Position numbers and translations under genes: made by a program. Below the pieces are notes generated by a model. The model did no database searches. It was not told the DNA's origin and saw only the letters and a program-made list of their open reading frames with translations. A stretch of DNA of 64,000 nucleotides from G965212025 sp965215765 (GTDB lineage: Bacteria; Pseudomonadota; Gammaproteobacteria; Poriferisulfidales; Oxydemutatoraceae): assembly GCA_965215765.1 (NCBI GenBank), contig OZ244118.1, forward strand, positions 2,046,001-2,110,000, given 5' to 3'. Shown here in pieces: positions 25,295 through 34,214 of the stretch. Each line of letters starts with the position of its first letter. Position 1 is the stretch's first letter.

Positions 25295-26724
25295 ATTACG
25301 AGTCATTGCTTTTGATGCTGATCCTGGCGACGCCTTTTCTCTCCGCCGTATGCATTTTCCTGCTGAAGGAGCGTCCCCGAGAAAGAAATGTGCTGACCGC
25401 CATTGTTTCTTTCGTACCACTGGTGCTTATTGCCTTATTGCTCGGTGGCGACCAAAGCGACGCACGTTTTGAACTTCTGGAAATTGCCCCGGGGCTGGTT
25501 ATCAGCTTTGCCCTGGAGCCTTTGGGTCTGGTTTTCACCGGACTCGTCGCGGTGCTGTGGCCGCTCAGCATGCTGTATTCCCTGTCTTACCTGTACGCCA
25601 ACAAATTAAGCAGAAAATCCAGATTCCTTGGTTTCTTTTCCCTGGCAGTAGGCGCCACCTTTGGTGTTGCACTCGCCGGCGACCTTCTCAGCCTGTTGAT
25701 TTTTTATGAACTGCTGACATTCTGCACTTACCCTTTGATCACCCACGCGGGCACCCAAGGCGCGCAAAGAGCTGGACGGCTCTACCTTGCCATGCTAGTC
25801 GGGACTTCCATTCTGTTTCTGCTGCCTTTCACCATCTGGCTCTGGTTCCAGTGCGGAACACTCGATTTTGTCTCAGGCGGATTTGTCGGCAGTTGCACAG
25901 ATGTCCAGACCGCCAACTGGCTTGTGCCTTTGTTCATTCTGGGCGTTGGCAAGGCCGCGATCATGCCTTTGCACCGCTGGTTGCCGGCGGCCATGGTCGC
26001 ACCGGCACCTGTCAGTGCGCTCCTGCACGCAGTGGCAGTGGTCAAAGCCGGCGTTTTCACCATTGCAAAAATTTTTGTTTACGTTTTCGGTTTGGATTTT
26101 ATGGCGAAAATGAACATCAGCTGGCTGGTATATTTAAGCGGCAGCTCCGCCGTAATCGCCTATTTGATCACCATAAACCAGGACAACCTGAAAAAACGTC
26201 TCGCCTACTCCACAATCGGCCAGTTGTCTTTAATCACCATGGGTATTGCGCTTTTACAAACAGCCTTGTTGGGTGCTTTGCTCAACATAGTGGCGCACGC
26301 TATCGGGAAAATAACCCTGTTTTTTGCCGCAGGAGCCATTCAAACCGCAACCGGCATTACCAAGGTCAGCGAAATGGACGGGCTCGGACGTGCCATGCCC
26401 GTCACCATGACGACTTTTGCCATCGCTTCGTTTTCCCTGATCGGGATACCGCCTTTGGGTGGCTTTTTTGTCAAGCTTTGGCTATTTCAGGGAGCCTGGG
26501 CAGTGTCAGATTATTTCGCGCTTGCCGTGCTGATCATAAGCCCGCTTCTGGGTGCTGCGTTTTTATTACCTATTGTCCGGCGTGCCTTCACTGGCACCGC
26601 GCCGAAAACACTATCCGACCCCCCTGTCGCCATGCGGATTTCCTTGCTGATACCCGCTGCTGCGCTGTTTCTGATTTTCTTTTTCCCAGACACACTGCTA
26701 CAGATTCTGGAGACCGTGAAGTGA
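25291..26724 (+). CDS. Mrp/Mnh antiporter subunit D-like (second of three)
   Basis: This 477-residue NuoL/M/N-type subunit starts at a GTG overlapping the previous stop. Motifs are LLIFYELLTFCTYPLITHAG, KAAIMPLHRWLPAAMVAPAP and KKRLAYSTIGQLSLI, with the expected glutamate, lysine and histidine residues present. With the DUF4040 gene it may stand in for the MrpA subunit. Confidence 0.9.
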   Translation: MNYESLLLMLILATPFLSAVCIFLLKERPRERNVLTAIVSFVPLVLIALLLGGDQSDARFELLEIAPGLVISFALEPLGLVFTGLVAVLWPLSMLYSLSYLYANKLSRKSRFLGFFSLAVGATFGVALAGDLLSLLIFYELLTFCTYPLITHAGTQGAQRAGRLYLAMLVGTSILFLLPFTIWLWFQCGTLDFVSGGFVGSCTDVQTANWLVPLFILGVGKAAIMPLHRWLPAAMVAPAPVSALLHAVAVVKAGVFTIAKIFVYVFGLDFMAKMNISWLVYLSGSSAVIAYLITINQDNLKKRLAYSTIGQLSLITMGIALLQTALLGALLNIVAHAIGKITLFFAAGAIQTATGITKVSEMDGLGRAMPVTMTTFAIASFSLIGIPPLGGFFVKLWLFQGAWAVSDYFALAVLIISPLLGAAFLLPIVRRAFTGTAPKTLSDPPVAMRISLLIPAAALFLIFFFPDTLLQILETVK

Positions 26725-26948
26725 ATAAGCTGCTTTTCTACTGCCTGCTATTGCTTGGACTCACCTTACTCGTCATCGAGTATTTCTTTGAATATCACCT
26801 GGAAGTCTCCTTTGCCAATCACGGGTTTTTTGCCTGGTATGGCTTCCTGAGCTGCGTGTTGTTCATGGCTGTCGCCTTGGGACTCGGAAAGCTAGTGAAG
26901 CGCAGGGAAGACTACTACGATGAAGACAAATCGGATGACAAGCATTGA
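26721..26948 (+). CDS. Small membrane protein in antiporter operon
   Basis: This 75-residue protein starts at a GTG overlapping the previous stop by four bases. It has two hydrophobic segments (about residues 3-20 and 36-56) and a highly charged tail (RREDYYDEDKSDDK). It is hidden under a longer, non-coding frame. Small proteins at this place occur in related antiporter operons; the role is unknown. Confidence 0.7.
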   Translation: MNKLLFYCLLLLGLTLLVIEYFFEYHLEVSFANHGFFAWYGFLSCVLFMAVALGLGKLVKRREDYYDEDKSDDKH

Positions 26949-26979
26949 CGTCCGGGTAGTGGATCACAAGTTTTGTGGC

Positions 26980-27611
26980 CTCAGTCATGACGGTTAAGAC
27001 ATACGCTTTAGGCAGCTTGTTCACCGGGTTTCCCGCCGGCTTTGCTTTTGAACGCGAGTGCCTTGTTGCTCCCGTTTACTCCCTCAGTCATGACAGTTAA
27101 GACATACGCTTTAGGCAGCTTGTTCACCGGGTTTCCCGCCGGCTTTGCTTTTGAACGCGAGTGCCTTGTTGCTCCCGTTTACTCCCTCAGTCATGACGGT
27201 TAAGACATACGCTTTAGGCAGCTTGTTCACCGGCTTTCCTGCCCGCTTTGCTTTTAGACCGCGAGTGCCTTGTTGCTCCCGTTTACTCCCTCAGTCATGA
27301 CGGTTAAGACATACGCTTTAGGCGGCTTATTCGCCGGCTTATTCGCCGGCTTTCTCGCCGGCTTTGCCTTTGATCGCGAGTGCCTTGTTGCTCCCTGTTC
27401 ACTCCCTCAGTCATGACGGTTAAGACATACGCTTTAGGCGGCTTATTCGCCGACTCTCCCGCCGGCTTTGCTTTTAATCGCGAGTGCCTTGTTGTTCTCG
27501 TTTACTCCCTCAGTCATGACGGTTAAGGCACATGCTTGAGGCAGCTTATTCACCGACTTTCCCGCCAGCTTTGCTTTTGATCGCGAGTGCCTTGTTGCTC
27601 CCGTTTACTCC
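26980..27611 (+). repeat. Six tandem copies of the 5' end of the third mnhD-like gene
   Basis: Units start (CTCAGTCATGAC) at 26980, 27083, 27186, 27290, 27406 and 27509, with spacing 103, 103, 104, 116 and 103. The sixth copy is the real start region of the next gene: TTAAGG, then ATG CTT GAG, followed by the first 25 or so codons. In the five upstream copies the same place reads TTAAGA and ACG CTT TAG, so the ribosome-binding site, the start codon and the third codon are all lost. The array therefore grew from one already inactive copy. It is not a CRISPR: no spacers are present. Confidence 0.9.
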
Positions 27612-29217
27612 CCAGGCTTTGCGAAACATGGTTTTGCTGCTTTTGCCGCTTCTGGTGCTCGTTCTGATTTGGCTGCCGGCAGCAAGCACCTACCCGGTAT
27701 GGGAGCTTGCCGGTTTTCACTTGGCTCCCTATCAGCCGCAAGCTACCAGCAAAATATTTGCGAGCGCGTTCCTGTTGGCGTTGTTTGCCGGCAACCTCTT
27801 CGCTCTTAGGCACGCCAGCCTGCTGGAACTGAGTGCTGCACAACTTTATATCGGAAGTGCTGTCACACTGGTTTTGTGCGGCGACCTGATCAGCTTCTTT
27901 ATTTTTTGGGAAGTCATGACCATCGGTTCAAGCCTGATCCTTTTCGCCGCCGGCACCAAAGCCTCCAGCCACTCCGGCATGCGCTACGTGTTCATCCATC
28001 TCTTGTCCACGGCTTTGATGCTTGCCGGAATCTCCGGGCTGGTCGTAGAAAGCGGCGACATCAGCCTCCGGGTGCTGGATGCGGGCACCTTGTACGGAGG
28101 ACTGTTCCTGGCAGGTATTTTGATCAATGCCGGAGCACCCCCGTTTTCTTCCTGGATCTCCGACTCCTACCCGGAAGCCACTCCTGTCGGAACTGTTTTC
28201 CTGTCAACGTGTACCACCAAGGCGGCGGTGTATGCCTTGCTGATATTCTTTCCGGGAGAAACCATTCTGATAGCTTTTGGCCTGTACATGATTTTTTACG
28301 GGATTGTGTACTCCCTGCTGGAAAACAACATCCGCCGTATCCTCTCCTTCAGCACCATCAACCAAGTCGGATTAATGGTCACCGGAATCGGCCTTGGTTT
28401 TCCCATCGCTCTGGATAGTGCAACCGCCCACGCTTTTGCCCACCTGATTTTCAAAGGATTGCTTCTCATGTCGGCAGGTAGCGTCTGCATGATGGCCGGA
28501 AAAGAAAAATGCACAGAGCTTGGCGGACTCCACGGGAACATGAAAATCACCATGGTGTGCGGCATCATCGGGGCACTGTCCATGTCTGCCTTGCCACTGA
28601 CTTCCGGCTTTGCCTCCAAGTCGCTGATGCTATACACGATGCAGTACGAACAGCACCTCTTTTTGTGGCTGTTGATTACAGCCGCTTCTGCCGGCAGCTT
28701 TCTTCACATCGGAATCATGTACCCATGGTTCGTGTTCTTTCGCCGCAAGCCACACCTGCCAGCCAAGGATCCACCCGCCAATATGTGCGCGGCAATGTTG
28801 CTTTATTCCTTTCTGTGCCTGTTTATTGGTGCTTTCCCTGCCGTTCTGTACGGGTTGCTCCCCGAGCCACCCGCATTCACCCCCTACACTTATTCCCACG
28901 TGGTCCCGCAACTACAGCTACTGTTTTTCTCCTTGGTCGCTTTTATTGTCATGTTGCCGCTGATGAACAGAACCGACACCCGAAGCCTGGATTTTGACTG
29001 GATATACCGGAGCCTGGGCAAACGCACTTATACATGGATGGTGCACTTTTGTTCAAACGCTAACCAACACCTGCTCCTGAACGTAGCGCGAACAAGAGAT
29101 TTCGGACGCGCATGCCTGCTCGGAAAAACCAGTCTCTGGCCTAGCGGCATATCGCTCGCTGCCGCTATCGCATGCCTCGTGGCACTACTGGCTTTACTGC
29201 TGCTGTTACATCGCTGA
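27532..29217 (+). CDS. Mrp/Mnh antiporter subunit D-like (third of three)
   Basis: This 561-residue NuoL/M/N-type membrane protein has FFIFWEVMTIGSSLILFAAG (key glutamate), NAGAPPFSSWISDSYPEATP and RRILSFSTINQVGLMVTG. The ATG at 27532 lies within the last copy of the upstream repeat array, with TAAGG seven bases before it. The repeat array makes a 580-bp gap from the rest of the operon, so its expression may be uncoupled from the first nine genes. Three D-type subunits plus DUF4040 is an arrangement known from several Mrp-like clusters. Confidence 0.9.
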   Translation: MLEAAYSPTFPPALLLIASALLLPFTPQALRNMVLLLLPLLVLVLIWLPAASTYPVWELAGFHLAPYQPQATSKIFASAFLLALFAGNLFALRHASLLELSAAQLYIGSAVTLVLCGDLISFFIFWEVMTIGSSLILFAAGTKASSHSGMRYVFIHLLSTALMLAGISGLVVESGDISLRVLDAGTLYGGLFLAGILINAGAPPFSSWISDSYPEATPVGTVFLSTCTTKAAVYALLIFFPGETILIAFGLYMIFYGIVYSLLENNIRRILSFSTINQVGLMVTGIGLGFPIALDSATAHAFAHLIFKGLLLMSAGSVCMMAGKEKCTELGGLHGNMKITMVCGIIGALSMSALPLTSGFASKSLMLYTMQYEQHLFLWLLITAASAGSFLHIGIMYPWFVFFRRKPHLPAKDPPANMCAAMLLYSFLCLFIGAFPAVLYGLLPEPPAFTPYTYSHVVPQLQLLFFSLVAFIVMLPLMNRTDTRSLDFDWIYRSLGKRTYTWMVHFCSNANQHLLLNVARTRDFGRACLLGKTSLWPSGISLAAAIACLVALLALLLLLHR

Positions 29218-29289
29218 ACAAAACCACATCTTTCGCCACGGGCACTCAGACTGTTTCGCCCGACATCCCGCTTCTGTCCACCCAAGCCG

Positions 29290-29731
29290 CATCAAACGCC
29301 GGCGTATTCCTGCGCATCGCCCAACCAACGTGCCACAAGCCTGGCACAGACCTCAGGATGTGCCGGGGCTGTCCCGGGTGAAGTCAGCAATGCGAAAACG
29401 CATATCGCCAGTTTGGCGGGTTCCGAGAAGTTCGCCCGGACCACGTAACTTCAAATCTTCCTGCGCAATGACAAAACCATCATGGTTCTCTTTGATGACC
29501 TGCAAGCGACGCTGTGCCCGGGCGGAAACAGACGAGGAATACAGCAACACGCAGTAACCTGGCAAATGGTTGCGACCTATTCTCCCGCGCAACTGATGCA
29601 GCTGCGAAAGTCCAAAATGATCCGCGTTTTCGATCACCATCAACGTGGCTCCGGGAATATCGACGCCAACTTCCACGACAGTAGTCGCCGCCAACAGTTG
29701 AAGTTCGCCGGAACCACGTAAATCAAATCTT
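29290..29731 (-). pseudogene. Duplicated 3' end of recG
   Basis: This is a 442-bp tandem copy of the end of recG. The copy has lost about 50 bp near 29363-29365, with a rearranged join at its far end (near 29700), so it has no start and a shifted end. It still reads VEVGVDIPGATLMVIENADH and QLRGRIGRNHLPGYC. Sequence CATCAAACGCCGGCG at 29290 is repeated at 29732, the true recG stop. It is not functional. Confidence 0.85.
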
Positions 29732-29733
29732 CA

Positions 29734-31806
29734 TCAAACGCCGGCGTATTCCTGCGCATCGCCCAACCAACGTGCCACAAGCCTGGCACAGACCTCAGGA
29801 TGTGACTTCAGGATTTGTTCGGCGCTGTCCGGGATTTTTGCAAGCATGGCACTGTCCCAAGTGAAGTCGGCAATGCGAAAACGCATATCGCCGGTTTGGC
29901 GGGTTCCGAGAAGTTCGCCGGGACCACGTAACTTCAAATCTTCCTGGGCAATGACAAAACCATCATGGTTCTCTTTGATGACCTGCAAGCGACGCTGTGC
30001 CCGGGCGGAAACAGACGAGGAATACAGCAACACGCAGTAGCCAGGCAAATGGTTGCGACCTATTCTCCCGCGCAGTTGATGCAGCTGCGAAAGTCCAAAA
30101 TGATCCGCGTTTTCGATCACCATCAACGTGGCTCCGGGAATATCGACGCCGACTTCCACGACAGTGGTCGCCACCAACAGTTGAATTTCTCCGGCGCGAA
30201 AAGACGCCATGGTCTCCTCACGCTCACCGGTCTGCGTTCGCCCGTGAATCAAGGCAATTTTTACCCCTTCCATTTTTTCCGAAAGAGTCTCGAAAGTCCT
30301 GTTCACCGTCTGGTAATCCAGGGTTTCCGACTCCTCAATCAAGGGGCAAACCCAAAAAGCCTGTTGTCCGGCTAGGCAGGCCTTGTGAACCCGGTCAATC
30401 ACTTCATCACGACGACTCTCAGACACACTCGCGGTCTTCACCGGAATCCTTCCTTCCGGCATCTCATCAACAACCGAATAATCAAGGTCAGCAAAAAATG
30501 CCATCGCCAGGCTGCGCGGAATGGGCGTGGCCGTCATGATTAACTGATGCGGCACGTGATCACCGCTTTGGCCTTTTTCGCGGAGCGCGAAGCGTTGGTG
30601 TACCCCAAAGCGATGTTGCTCATCCACCACAATCAGAGCAAGGTCATCAAAGACCACATCGCTTTGAAACAAAGCATGGGTTCCCACGACTATCTTCGCC
30701 TTCGCCGAGCGAATTTCTTTCAGCACCGATTTTTTCTCTTTGGCTCCCTGCTGGCCAAACAAAACACAGACTTCCACTCCGACCGGCTGCAGCATCTTTT
30801 TCAAATTGTCACCGTGCTGCCTGGCAAGAATCTCCGTGGGCACCATCATCGCAGCCTGGAAGCCCTGCGAGACGACTCGCAGCATGGACATCACCGCGAC
30901 CAACGTTTTTCCCGAACCCACGTCTCCCTGCACCAAACGCATCATGGGACATGGTTTGCCCAAATCCTCAACAACTTCCCCTATCACCCGGTGCTGCGCA
31001 CCGGTCAAGTCAAAATCCAGCGTTCGCTCAAACCTCCCGGCCAGCTCACCGTCTCCCACGAAAGCACGCGCCTTGCGCTGCCTCAACCGGGCACGCGATG
31101 ACTTGGTGGAAACAGAAAAAGCCAACAATTCTTCGTACACCAACCGTTTGTGCGCCAGGCTTTTCCCGTCCAGCAACTCGGCAATATCAGCGTCCTCGGG
31201 CGGCAAATGAATGTAGCGAAGTGCCTGCTCCAAACTGATGTCACCGGCTTCCTTCACCAGGCTCGCCGGCAAAAGTTCCTCCAACCCTTCACTGTCACTC
31301 AGCCACCTGAACGCTTTTTTCATGACTCTCCGGATCTCATACTGGTACAGTCCGGCAGTCAAAGGATAGATCGGAACAAAGGAGTCACCTGGCTCTCCCC
31401 CACTCGCCTTGCTGACAAATTCCCATTCCGGGTGGATGATTTCCAAGACAGATGAGTTCTGGGATCGGCGGACTTCGCCATAGCCTCTGACCACAGCTCC
31501 CTCTCTGAACATTCTCGTGTGCATCGGAGAAAAATGGAAAAAGCGCATATTTAAGTGGCCGGTCTCATCGGAAACCGAAACCACCAACATGCGACGAGGA
31601 CGATAAAGCTGCCTGCAACTCATCACGGCTCCCTGGAAAAACACTTCCTGCCGAGCGCGCATTTCCCCGATTGGGCACAGACGCGAGCGATCCTGATAGC
31701 GATGCGGCAAATGAAAAAGCAGACTCTCAATGGAATCTATTTTCAATTTTGCAAGCTTGGCAAGAAGACCTTTTTCAAACCCGCCCAGCACTTTCAGACT
31801 CGACAT
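29734..31806 (-). CDS. recG: ATP-dependent DNA helicase RecG
   Basis: RecG remodels stalled replication forks and Holliday junctions. The protein has about 690 residues, with the N-terminal wedge (OB-fold) domain, Walker A QGDVGSGKT, the DEQH box in VVDEQHRFGVHQR, TATPIPRSLAMAFF and the C-terminal helicase half with QLRGRIGRN. The frame is open to 31866, but ATG 31806 (MSSLKVLGGFEKGLLAKL) matches the usual N-terminus. Both edges of the gene are duplicated: 442 bp at the 3' end and 138 bp just upstream of the start. Confidence 0.92.
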   Translation of the reverse strand: MSSLKVLGGFEKGLLAKLAKLKIDSIESLLFHLPHRYQDRSRLCPIGEMRARQEVFFQGAVMSCRQLYRPRRMLVVSVSDETGHLNMRFFHFSPMHTRMFREGAVVRGYGEVRRSQNSSVLEIIHPEWEFVSKASGGEPGDSFVPIYPLTAGLYQYEIRRVMKKAFRWLSDSEGLEELLPASLVKEAGDISLEQALRYIHLPPEDADIAELLDGKSLAHKRLVYEELLAFSVSTKSSRARLRQRKARAFVGDGELAGRFERTLDFDLTGAQHRVIGEVVEDLGKPCPMMRLVQGDVGSGKTLVAVMSMLRVVSQGFQAAMMVPTEILARQHGDNLKKMLQPVGVEVCVLFGQQGAKEKKSVLKEIRSAKAKIVVGTHALFQSDVVFDDLALIVVDEQHRFGVHQRFALREKGQSGDHVPHQLIMTATPIPRSLAMAFFADLDYSVVDEMPEGRIPVKTASVSESRRDEVIDRVHKACLAGQQAFWVCPLIEESETLDYQTVNRTFETLSEKMEGVKIALIHGRTQTGEREETMASFRAGEIQLLVATTVVEVGVDIPGATLMVIENADHFGLSQLHQLRGRIGRNHLPGYCVLLYSSSVSARAQRRLQVIKENHDGFVIAQEDLKLRGPGELLGTRQTGDMRFRIADFTWDSAMLAKIPDSAEQILKSHPEVCARLVARWLGDAQEYAGV

Positions 31807-31819
31807 CACGGGCACATCT

Positions 31820-32095
31820 GAACAGCGACCCATCTCATGAAAAACACCCGCCCATGCAGGCGACAAGAGACCTGAAACGCCGGCTTTTCCGCCAGAGCTT
31901 CAGCACATTGTCATCAATCATTCTCACCTTGGAATGCTCCGCCCCACTCCTTGTAATGAACAGCGACCCACCTCATGAAAAACACCCATCCATGCAGGCG
32001 ACAAGAGACCTGAAACGCCAGCTTTCCCACCGGAGCTTCAGCACATTGTCATCAATCATTCTCACCTTGGAATGCTCCGCCCCACTTCTTGTGTT
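31820..32095. repeat. 138-bp tandem duplication upstream of recG
   Basis: Two copies start at 31820 and 31958 (GAACAGCGACCCA). On the minus strand each holds a 28-codon frame, M-I-D-D-N-V-L-K-L to a TGA, preceded by AAGGTGAG six bases or so before the ATG, so both copies could make a short peptide or act as a leader ORF ahead of recG. Copies differ by a few bases, with the frame kept. Confidence 0.8.
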
Positions 32096-32325
32096 GTTTT
32101 TTTACGTGTCGCCCGGACAATCCGGGACACTGGACTCGCCCAACGGCTATCCGCCATATTCCACAAACTTTCTCAATCACGAAAATAACACACAACAGAG
32201 CCTGTCTGTCTGATCTCCCAACGAACGGAACACCTCAGCGCAGCCCCCACGCCAAGAAAAAGACCCCTGGCCGGAAACATCCGCCACAACCCTGTCACGC
32301 ACGGACAGGCACGGACAGGCACAGC

Positions 32326-33465
32326 TTAGCGTACACGAATGTAGGCACCATTTTTACACGCCAGAAAGCCATTCAGCTCCAACCCCAGAAGCAGGGATGA
32401 CACCTTGGAAACCTCCAATCCGGACGCTTCCACCAAGGCATCCACAAAAATTCCCTCGTCGTGGGGTATGGACTGAAGCAAATTCTTCTGCGCCCGGCTG
32501 AGCTTCTGGTCTTCGCCGGCAACATGGCTTTGTTCACGCCGTTGACGTGCCTGACTCTCTACCGCCCGCGCTGGCGTCACCTCGGGCTTTTCGTAAACAG
32601 ACGGCAGTTCATCCAACACGTCCTGCGCGGACTGCACAAGCTTGGCACCCTCCTGTATCAGCTTGTGGCACCCCGCCGCCAAAGGATTGATGATTGACCC
32701 GGGCACGGCAAACACCTCCCTGCCCTGTTCTCCGGCGAGCCGAGCCGTAATCAGGGAGCCGCTGCGCTTTTCCGCCTCAATGACCAATACACCCAGCGAA
32801 ATGCCGCTCATCAGACGGTTACGACGAGGGAAGTTCTTTCTGTGAGGGGCTACACCGCAGGAAAATTCAGAGATCAAAGCTCCGTTCGACATGATACGAC
32901 GCGCCAGACCCCAATGCCGTGCGGGATACACCGTTTCCAGCCCGGTGCCCGCCACTGCAATGGTTGTGCCACCAGCAACGAGTGCCGACTGATGGGCTAC
33001 AGCGTCAATCCCCAACGCCAGCCCGCTGGTAATCGTCAGACCGAATTTGGCAAGCTCTAGCGTCAGTTCTCTGGCGTTACGCACACCACCCGGCGAAGGA
33101 TGACGCGAACCCACGACCGCAAGTTGCGGACGATTCAGAAGCGACACGTCTCCGACCGCGTACAAGACAAGCGGGGGATCGGAAATTTCCCGCAACAGCC
33201 TGGGATAGTGCTCGTGACTGTAGGGTAACAAGTGATGATTGCTGCACTGTAGCCAGCCCAAATCCCTGGACAGAGAGTCGGAATCCACAGCGTGCAGACA
33301 CTTTAGCGCCCCATCCTTGAACCCGGCCGAACGCAACTGATCAGCACTCGCCGCGCACACCGCCTGAGCATCGCCGAAGACCTCAAGCAGGCGCATGGCG
33401 GTCACGCAACCAATACCTGACGCATGATGCAGGCGCAACCAAGCCATGGCATCGTCAGGAAGCAC
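32326..33465 (-). CDS. dprA: DNA processing protein DprA
   Basis: DprA binds incoming single-stranded DNA and loads RecA in transformation. The 379-residue protein has an N-terminal helix-hairpin-helix region (HHASGIGCVTAMRLLEVFG), the Rossmann-type DprA core with VVGSRHPSPGG, GLALGIDAVAHQ and AVAGTGLETVYPARH, and a C-terminal winged-helix domain (about 315-379). The start is GTG 33465 or the internal ATG six codons later. The divergent def gene is as in Pseudomonas, but the LysM gene usual between them is missing. Confidence 0.93.
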   Translation of the reverse strand: MLPDDAMAWLRLHHASGIGCVTAMRLLEVFGDAQAVCAASADQLRSAGFKDGALKCLHAVDSDSLSRDLGWLQCSNHHLLPYSHEHYPRLLREISDPPLVLYAVGDVSLLNRPQLAVVGSRHPSPGGVRNARELTLELAKFGLTITSGLALGIDAVAHQSALVAGGTTIAVAGTGLETVYPARHWGLARRIMSNGALISEFSCGVAPHRKNFPRRNRLMSGISLGVLVIEAEKRSGSLITARLAGEQGREVFAVPGSIINPLAAGCHKLIQEGAKLVQSAQDVLDELPSVYEKPEVTPARAVESQARQRREQSHVAGEDQKLSRAQKNLLQSIPHDEGIFVDALVEASGLEVSKVSSLLLGLELNGFLACKNGAYIRVR

Positions 33466-33544
33466 GTACTGATTCCCTCACTCTGCTCGCCTTCCCGGGA
33501 GCGGCGCAAACGTGCAAACAAGCCAGACGCATGGCATCGTCAGG
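33445..33544. repeat. Short duplication of the dprA 5' edge
   Basis: CATGGCATCGTCAGG occurs at 33445-33459, inside the first codons of dprA, and again at 33530-33544 in the gap before def. The surrounding bases (CAAGCCA) are also similar. It is a small gene-edge duplication like the larger ones near maf, mnhD3 and recG. Confidence 0.6.
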
Positions 33545-33555
33545 GCATAAAGCGT

Positions 33556-33561
33556 TATACT
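33556..33561 (+). promoter_or_regulatory. Likely -10 box of the def-fmt operon
   Basis: TATACT lies 45 bases before the def ATG in the divergent gap. No strong -35 hexamer stands at the proper distance. Confidence 0.4.
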
Positions 33562-33606
33562 CGCCAAGCTTGCTTAGTAGCTTCTTTTGCATGAAGAGAG
33601 ACCCAG

Positions 33607-34152
33607 ATGGCTAGAATGGAAATACTCATTTTCCCGGATACAAGACTGCGAAAAAAAGCCGTGCCAATCGAGCACATAGACGATAAAGTGCGCCAAATAG
33701 CAGATGACATGCTGGAAACCATGTACCACCAAAACGGAATCGGGCTTGCAGCGACACAAGTCAATATCCAGAAAGCATTGATCGTGATGGACATATCAGA
33801 CCGGAAAAATGACCCCAAACAACTAATAAACCCGGTGCTCAGGTACGCCGAAGGGGAAATCATCATGTCAGAAGGCTGCCTGTCTGTTCCGGAATTTCAA
33901 GCCGACGTCAAGCGCGCAGAACATGTCGTCGTACACGCCCTTGATGTCAACGGCGAAGCCATTGAGCTCGAAGCCAGCGGCTTGGCTGCGGTCTGCCTGC
34001 AACACGAAATGGATCACCTGAACGGAAAGCTCTTTGTCGATTATCTGTCACCCTTAAAACGCTTTCGTCTGATGGAAAAGTTCAAGAAAGAAAAACCAGG
34101 ACGCCTGAAAAGCCAGCCGGACACCAGCAGAGACGGACTTTCCCAAACTTAG
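33607..34152 (+). CDS. def: Peptide deformylase
   Basis: This enzyme removes the formyl group from nascent proteins. The 181-residue metalloenzyme has all three motifs: GIGLAATQ (44-51), EGCLSVP (89-95, metal ligand Cys91) and QHEMDHLNG (132-140, ligands His133 and His137, catalytic Glu134). A GAGAGACCC region lies before the ATG. fmt follows 62 bp downstream, the normal partner. Confidence 0.95.
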   Translation: MARMEILIFPDTRLRKKAVPIEHIDDKVRQIADDMLETMYHQNGIGLAATQVNIQKALIVMDISDRKNDPKQLINPVLRYAEGEIIMSEGCLSVPEFQADVKRAEHVVVHALDVNGEAIELEASGLAAVCLQHEMDHLNGKLFVDYLSPLKRFRLMEKFKKEKPGRLKSQPDTSRDGLSQT

Positions 34153-34214
34153 AGACAAGCAGCCAAGAACAGCCAAGGCACCAAGAAGCCAGAGGCATTC
34201 GCCAGAGGCATTCA

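Noticed and set aside
25851..26948. Plus-strand ORF of 365 codons overlapping the second D subunit
   Set aside because: It is a shifted frame of that gene; only its last 75 codons, from GTG 26721, are a likely gene.
26980..27611. Regular repeats that look like a CRISPR array
   Set aside because: Units are 103-116 bp, directly adjacent, without unique spacers, and derive from the start of the following gene.
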